Shown piece by piece: positions 60,241 through 64,000 of a DNA stretch of 64,000 bases. Below the pieces are notes generated by a model that saw only the letters and a list, made by a program, of their open reading frames with translations, was not told the origin of the DNA and did not search any database. The position numbers and the translations under genes were made by a program. Positions within the stretch are counted from its first letter, which is position 1. Each line of letters starts with the position of its first letter. Origin of the DNA: Mycolicibacterium komossense (lineage in GTDB: Bacteria > Actinomycetota > Actinomycetes > Mycobacteriales > Mycobacteriaceae); contig NZ_JACKTY010000033.1 in NCBI RefSeq assembly GCF_025822605.1, positions 186,509 through 250,508 of the forward strand, written 5' to 3'.

Positions 60241-60310
60241 CCCAGTCGGGCTAACCCCTACCAACACCAACGCGCAACCCTCGTGCAGCAGCAGCTGACG
60301 GGGGTTTTTT
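60222..60310 (+). promoter_or_regulatory. Transcription attenuator of ilvBNC
   Basis: GCGCGTTGGTG (60222-60232) pairs perfectly with CACCAACGCGC (60265-60275), enclosing the hairpin TAGCCC (60238-60243)/GGGCTA (60248-60253). Immediately after it, AACCCTCGT (60276-60284) pairs with ACGGGGGTT (60298-60306), followed by a run of six T at 60305-60310: an intrinsic terminator. A competing pairing of CCGTC-AGC (60233-60241, T38 bulged) with GCT-GACGG (60294-60301) could break the terminator. Together with the Leu-Val-Val-Ile leader this is a classical attenuator 69 bp before ilvB. Confidence 0.8.
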
Positions 60311-60378
60311 GTTGCCCATCTATTTTTGTTGCCCACCAACAGAGCATGCACCACCCACTGATCGAAGATGAGGACACC

Positions 60379-62253
60379 GTGAGCGCACCCACCACGCGAC
60401 CACCGGAGCCGGCCACGCCCGCGAACGGCACCCCCGTTCCGGCTGGCAAGCCCGCCGCCAAGTCCACCGGCAGCGCGCCGAGAAGGGTTGCGCCGCAGCA
60501 GCTTACGGGTGCCCAGTCGGTAATCCGGTCACTGGAGGAGCTCGATGTCGAGGTGATCTTCGGCATTCCCGGCGGTGCGGTGTTGCCGGTCTACGACCCG
60601 CTTTTCGATTCGGTGAAGCTACGCCATGTGCTGGTTCGGCATGAGCAGGGCGCGGGCCACGCCGCCAGCGGCTACGCCCACGCCACCGGCAAGGTCGGCG
60701 TGATGATGGCCACTTCCGGACCCGGTGCCACCAACCTGGTCACCCCGCTGGCCGACGCGCAGATGGACTCCATCCCTGTCGTGGCGATCACCGGGCAGGT
60801 CGGTCGCGCGCTGATCGGTACCGACGCCTTCCAGGAAGCCGATATCTCCGGCATCACCATGCCGATCACCAAGCACAACTTCCTGGTGCGTAACGGCGAC
60901 GAGATCCCCGAGGTGATGGCCGAGGCCTTCCACATCGCCTCCAGCGGACGTCCAGGGGCTGTTCTGGTGGACATCCCCAAGGACATCCTGCAGGGGCAGT
61001 GCACCTTCAGCTGGCCGCCGCGGATCGACCTGCCCGGCTACAAGCCGAACACCAAACCGCACAACCGCCAGATCCGCGAGGCGGCCAAGCTGATCGCCGC
61101 CGCCCGCAAGCCGGTGCTCTATGTCGGCGGTGGCGTGATCCGTGGTGAAGCCACCGACCAGCTGCTCGACCTCGCCGAGCTGACCGGCATCCCCGTCGTC
61201 ACCACGCTGATGGCGCGCGGTGCGTTCCCCGACAGCCACCCGCAGAACCTGGGCATGCCCGGTATGCACGGCACCGTCGCCGCGGTGGGTGCGCTGCAGA
61301 AGAGTGATCTGCTGATCGCGCTCGGCACCCGCTTCGACGACCGGGTGACGGGCAAGCTGGACTCGTTCGCGCCCGAAGCCAAGGTGATCCACGCCGATAT
61401 CGATCCGGCCGAGATCGGCAAGAACCGCCATGCCGATGTGCCGATCGTCGGTGACGTCAAGGCCGTCATCTCCGATCTGATCGAGGCGCTGCGCAGCGAG
61501 AACGCTGTCGGCACTCGACTCAACATCGGCAACTGGTGGGAATACCTGTCCTCGGTGCGGGCGACGTATCCGCTGAGCTACGGCCCGCAGAGCGACGGCA
61601 GCATGAGTCCGGAATACGTCATCGAGACGCTGGGCCGGATCGCCGGACCCGACGCGGTCTATGTGGCAGGCGTTGGGCAGCATCAGATGTGGGCCGCGCA
61701 GTTCATCAAGTACGAGAACCCCCGGACCTGGCTGAACTCGGGCGGTCTTGGCACCATGGGCTACGCCGTCCCGGCGGCGATGGGCGCCAAATTTGCCCGG
61801 CCCGACGCCGAGGTGTGGGCGATCGATGGCGACGGCTGCTTCCAGATGACCAATCAGGAACTGGCGACCTGCGCCGTGGAGGGCGCACCGATCAAAGTGG
61901 CGTTGATCAACAACGGCAACCTCGGCATGGTGCGGCAGTGGCAGACGCTGTTCTACGAAGAGCGTTACAGCCAGACCAACCTCTCGACCCACTCCCATCG
62001 CATCCCGGATTTCGTCAAGCTGGCCGAGGCGCTCGGTTGCGTCGGATTGCGTTGTGAGCGTGCCGAAGACGTCGAAGACGTGATCAACCAGGCCAGGGCG
62101 ATCAACGACCGGCCCGTGGTGATCGACTTCATCGTCGGCGCCGACGCGCAGGTCTGGCCGATGGTCGCCGCAGGTATGAGCAATGACGAGATCCAGGCGG
62201 CTCGTGGAATCCGGCCGCTGTTCGACGACCAGGGCAATGAGGGGCATGCGTGA
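60379..62253 (+). CDS. ilvB: Acetolactate synthase large subunit IlvB
   Basis: This 624-aa thiamine-diphosphate enzyme makes 2-acetolactate (valine, leucine) and 2-aceto-2-hydroxybutyrate (isoleucine). The catalytic Glu is in LVRHEQGAGHAASGYA. The FAD/ThDP sites include ATSGPGATNLVTPLADAQMD, GQVGRALIGTDAFQEAD and the C-terminal GDGCFQMTNQELAT...NNGNLGMVRQWQ ThDP-Mg motif. The GTG at 60379 with GAGGA upstream is preferred; the ATG at 60345 would add 11 residues, and frames from 60283 run through the terminator. ilvN overlaps the stop. Confidence 0.96.
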   Translation: MSAPTTRPPEPATPANGTPVPAGKPAAKSTGSAPRRVAPQQLTGAQSVIRSLEELDVEVIFGIPGGAVLPVYDPLFDSVKLRHVLVRHEQGAGHAASGYAHATGKVGVMMATSGPGATNLVTPLADAQMDSIPVVAITGQVGRALIGTDAFQEADISGITMPITKHNFLVRNGDEIPEVMAEAFHIASSGRPGAVLVDIPKDILQGQCTFSWPPRIDLPGYKPNTKPHNRQIREAAKLIAAARKPVLYVGGGVIRGEATDQLLDLAELTGIPVVTTLMARGAFPDSHPQNLGMPGMHGTVAAVGALQKSDLLIALGTRFDDRVTGKLDSFAPEAKVIHADIDPAEIGKNRHADVPIVGDVKAVISDLIEALRSENAVGTRLNIGNWWEYLSSVRATYPLSYGPQSDGSMSPEYVIETLGRIAGPDAVYVAGVGQHQMWAAQFIKYENPRTWLNSGGLGTMGYAVPAAMGAKFARPDAEVWAIDGDGCFQMTNQELATCAVEGAPIKVALINNGNLGMVRQWQTLFYEERYSQTNLSTHSHRIPDFVKLAEALGCVGLRCERAEDVEDVINQARAINDRPVVIDFIVGADAQVWPMVAAGMSNDEIQAARGIRPLFDDQGNEGHA

Positions 62254-62759
62254 TGGGCATTCAGACACACACCTTGTCGGTCCTCGTCGAGGACAAACCC
62301 GGCGTGCTGGCGCGCGTCGCCTCCCTGTTCTCCCGGCGCGGCTTCAACATCCAGTCGCTCGCCGTGGGTGCCACCGAGCAGAAGAACCTGTCCCGGATGA
62401 CGATCGTCGTCTCGGTCGAGGACTTCCCGCTGGAGCAGGTCACCAAGCAGCTGAACAAGCTGATCAACGTGATCAAGATCGTCGAACAGGACGAGGACAA
62501 CTCGGTCTCGCGGGAGCTCGCACTGATCAAGGTGCGTGCCGATGCGACCACCCGTGGGCAGATCATCGAAGCGGTGAACCTGTTCCGCGCCAAAGTCGTT
62601 GACGTGTCGGCAGAGTCGTTGGTCGTCGAGGCCACCGGCACCCCCGGCAAGCTGACGGCGCTGCTGAATCTCCTGGAGCCCTACGGCATCAGGGAGATCG
62701 CGCAGTCCGGCATGGTGACGCTGGCCCGCGGGCCACGCGGTATCGGCGCCGGCAAATAA
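62253..62759 (+). CDS. ilvN: Acetolactate synthase small (regulatory) subunit IlvN
   Basis: This 168-aa subunit has an N-terminal ACT domain (QTHTLSVLVEDKPGVLARVASL...GFNIQSLAVG) that binds valine. A C-terminal dimer domain follows (VSRELALIKVRADATTRGQI ... GIREIAQSGMVTLARGP). It activates IlvB and confers feedback inhibition. Its ATG at 62253 overlaps the ilvB TGA. The length is the same as the M. tuberculosis protein. Confidence 0.96.
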   Translation: MGIQTHTLSVLVEDKPGVLARVASLFSRRGFNIQSLAVGATEQKNLSRMTIVVSVEDFPLEQVTKQLNKLINVIKIVEQDEDNSVSRELALIKVRADATTRGQIIEAVNLFRAKVVDVSAESLVVEATGTPGKLTALLNLLEPYGIREIAQSGMVTLARGPRGIGAGK

Positions 62760-62799
62760 TCAATCTCTTCGGTAAAAGCACAGAAAAGGAAAAAATCAA

Positions 62800-63813
62800 G
62801 TGGCAGTTGAGATGTTCTACGACGACGACGCAGACCTGTCGATCATCCAAGGGCGCAAGGTCGGCGTCATCGGCTACGGCAGCCAGGGCCACGCGCACTC
62901 GCTGAGCCTGCGCGACTCCGGCGTCGAGGTCAAGGTCGGCCTCAAAGAGGGCTCCAAGTCCCGGGAGAAGGTCACCGAGCAGGGCCTCGAGGTCGATACG
63001 CCCGCCGAGGTCGCCAAGTGGGCCGACGTGATCATGTTGCTTGCGCCCGATACCGCGCAGGCCGAGATCTTCAAGAACGACATCGAGCCGAACCTGGAGG
63101 CCGGCAACGCGCTGTTCTTCGGCCACGGTCTGAACATCCACTTCGACCTGATCGAGCCGGCCGAGAACATCACCGTCGGCATGGTCGCGCCCAAGGGCCC
63201 CGGCCACCTGGTGCGCCGCCAGTTCGTCGACGGCAAGGGCGTGCCCTGCCTGATCGCCATCGATCAGGACCCCAACGGCGAGGGGCAGGCGCTGGCGCTG
63301 TCCTACGCCAAGGCCATCGGTGGTGCCCGCGCCGGCGTCATCAAGACGACCTTCAAGGAAGAGACCGAGACCGACCTCTTCGGTGAGCAGGCCGTGTTGT
63401 GCGGTGGCACCGAGGAATTGGTGAAGGTCGGCTTCGAGGTCATGGTCGAGGCGGGCTACGCGCCGGAGATGGCCTACTTCGAGGTGCTGCACGAGCTCAA
63501 GCTGATCGTCGACCTGATGTACGAGGGTGGCATCGCGCGGATGAACTACTCGGTGTCCGACACCGCGGAGTTCGGTGGCTACCTGTCGGGCCCGCGGGTC
63601 ATCGACGCCGACACCAAGGAGCGCATGCGCGGCATCCTCAAGGACATCCAGGACGGCACTTTCGTCAAGGAGCTCGTCGCCAATGTCGAGGGCGGCAACA
63701 AGCGCCTGGAGAAGCTGCGCAAGGAGAACGCCGAGCACCCCATCGAGGTCACCGGCAAGAAGCTGCGCGACCTGATGAGCTGGGTCGACCGACCCATCAC
63801 GGAGACCGCCTAG
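62800..63813 (+). CDS. ilvC: Ketol-acid reductoisomerase IlvC
   Basis: This 337-aa NADPH enzyme rearranges and reduces acetolactate to 2,3-dihydroxyisovalerate. The NADP site is VGVIGYGSQGHAHSLSLRDS. The second half has the Mg ligands (FKEETETDLFGEQAVLCGG; ELKLIVDLMYEGGIARMNYS). It is a class I (short) enzyme. The GTG at 62800 with AAAAGGA upstream is 40 bp after ilvN, so it is cotranscribed. Confidence 0.97.
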   Translation: MAVEMFYDDDADLSIIQGRKVGVIGYGSQGHAHSLSLRDSGVEVKVGLKEGSKSREKVTEQGLEVDTPAEVAKWADVIMLLAPDTAQAEIFKNDIEPNLEAGNALFFGHGLNIHFDLIEPAENITVGMVAPKGPGHLVRRQFVDGKGVPCLIAIDQDPNGEGQALALSYAKAIGGARAGVIKTTFKEETETDLFGEQAVLCGGTEELVKVGFEVMVEAGYAPEMAYFEVLHELKLIVDLMYEGGIARMNYSVSDTAEFGGYLSGPRVIDADTKERMRGILKDIQDGTFVKELVANVEGGNKRLEKLRKENAEHPIEVTGKKLRDLMSWVDRPITETA

Positions 63814-63819
63814 CAGTCT

Positions 63820-63868
63820 GATTTCGGCGTGCTCTCGACCGGTCAGCGGTCGGGAGCACGCCGAAGTC
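63820..63868. terminator. Hairpin terminator after ilvC
   Basis: TTCGGCGTGCTCTCGACC (63823-63840) pairs with GGTCGGGAGCACGCCGAA (63848-63865) at 17 of 18 positions, with the last a G-T wobble on either strand, around a 7-nt loop. The stem extends weakly to 63820 and 63868. It separates ilvC from the convergent oxidoreductase and may work on both strands. Confidence 0.78.
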
Positions 63869-63872
63869 GCAG

Positions 63873-64000
63873 CTAGGGGGACAATGCCGGCATCGTCGTG
63901 ATGCCGAACTCGCGCCGCAATGCGGTGCGCGCCGCGTAGTAACCGGCCATCCCGTGTACGCCCGTTCCGGGCGGGGTCGCCGATGAGCACAGATACGCCT
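63873..64000 (-). CDS. Phytoene dehydrogenase-like FAD oxidoreductase, C-terminal end (5' part beyond window)
   Basis: The minus strand is open from 64000 to the TAG at 63873-63875 and encodes AYLCSSATPPGTGVHGMAGY then YAARTALRREFGIT. The SATPPG.GVHGM.G pattern is the C-terminal FAD-binding loop of phytoene desaturase/carotenoid oxidoreductase-like proteins. M. tuberculosis has Rv2997, an enzyme of this type, near ilvC. Only 42 residues are inside the window, so nothing more can be said. Confidence 0.75.
   Translation of the reverse strand, partial: AYLCSSATPPGTGVHGMAGYYAARTALRREFGITTMPALSP

Noticed and set aside
60283..60378. ilvB starting at 60283 or 60345
   Set aside because: 60283 lies inside the terminator stem. 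60345 has a weaker ribosome site, while GTG 60379 gives the usual MSAPT-like start.

Overview
The window is high-GC actinobacterial DNA and almost certainly comes from a Mycobacterium/Mycolicibacterium chromosome. From nrdF to ilvC the gene order matches, in inverted orientation, the Mycobacterium tuberculosis block from about Rv3049c to Rv3001c. Proteins such as NrdF, AdhC, FecB, CtaD, SerB2, EchA17, the secreted TB22.2-like protein, EtfBA, LigA, GatCAB and IlvBNC are close in sequence to their tuberculosis counterparts as I recall them. Additions absent from that block (a peptide ABC operon, DhaKLM, a MocR/YczE pair, a TetR/F420 pair) suggest a larger-genome, probably fast-growing species. 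I ran no database search.

Region by region. 1-6.4 kb: a truncated FAD monooxygenase, nrdF behind tandem NrdR boxes, an amino-acid permease, a DUF3349 protein, adhC, a YciI protein and the FecB lipoprotein. 6.5-19.3 kb: ctaD and serB, a divergent MocR regulator / 50-aa protein / YczE unit, then a tightly coupled run (ABC ATPase, Nudix, enoyl-CoA hydratase, two methyltransferases, a secreted protein), a PQQ-propeller lipoprotein and a hexapeptide acyltransferase. 19.3-28.4 kb: two DUF202 membrane proteins and a seven-gene minus-strand operon encoding an oligopeptide-type ABC importer, an M20 peptidase and a class III aminotransferase. This block separates the acyltransferase from the methylglucose lipopolysaccharide (MGLP) genes. 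28.4-41.5 kb: three MGLP genes, electron-transfer flavoprotein, an OlsB/OlsA-like acyltransferase pair, iscS-mnmA, a wrecked 13E12-type HNH gene and a MetE-like protein. 41.5-56.6 kb: an acyl-CoA ligase, ligA, gatC-gatA-pfkA, a kinase fragment, an F420-type oxidoreductase with a nearby TetR gene, dhaKLM and gatB. 56.6-64 kb: a Pro/Ala-rich secreted protein, LppZ, DoxX, a PH-domain protein, and ilvBNC behind a transcription attenuator with an 18-aa leader peptide, then the 3' end of a phytoene-dehydrogenase-like gene.

How the genes work together. Core metabolism dominates: dNTP supply, the terminal oxidase, serine and branched-chain amino-acid synthesis, Glu/Asp-tRNA amidation, glycolysis and dihydroxyacetone phosphorylation, flavoprotein electron transfer and tRNA thiolation. 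Four-base start/stop overlaps are frequent, showing translational coupling (yczE with its 50-aa partner, ABC-Nudix-echA, the ABC importer operon, the MGLP trio, OlsB-OlsA, iscS-mnmA, gatC-gatA).

The most interesting items are regulatory or accessory: the ilvB attenuator, the NrdR tandem boxes, the peptide-uptake/peptidase/aminotransferase operon, the MocR-YczE unit, and a methyltransferase gene that lacks any canonical start codon covering its conserved N-terminus. I found no tRNA, rRNA, CRISPR array or intact insertion sequence. The only stretch just over 300 bases without a confident gene is 28128-28432.
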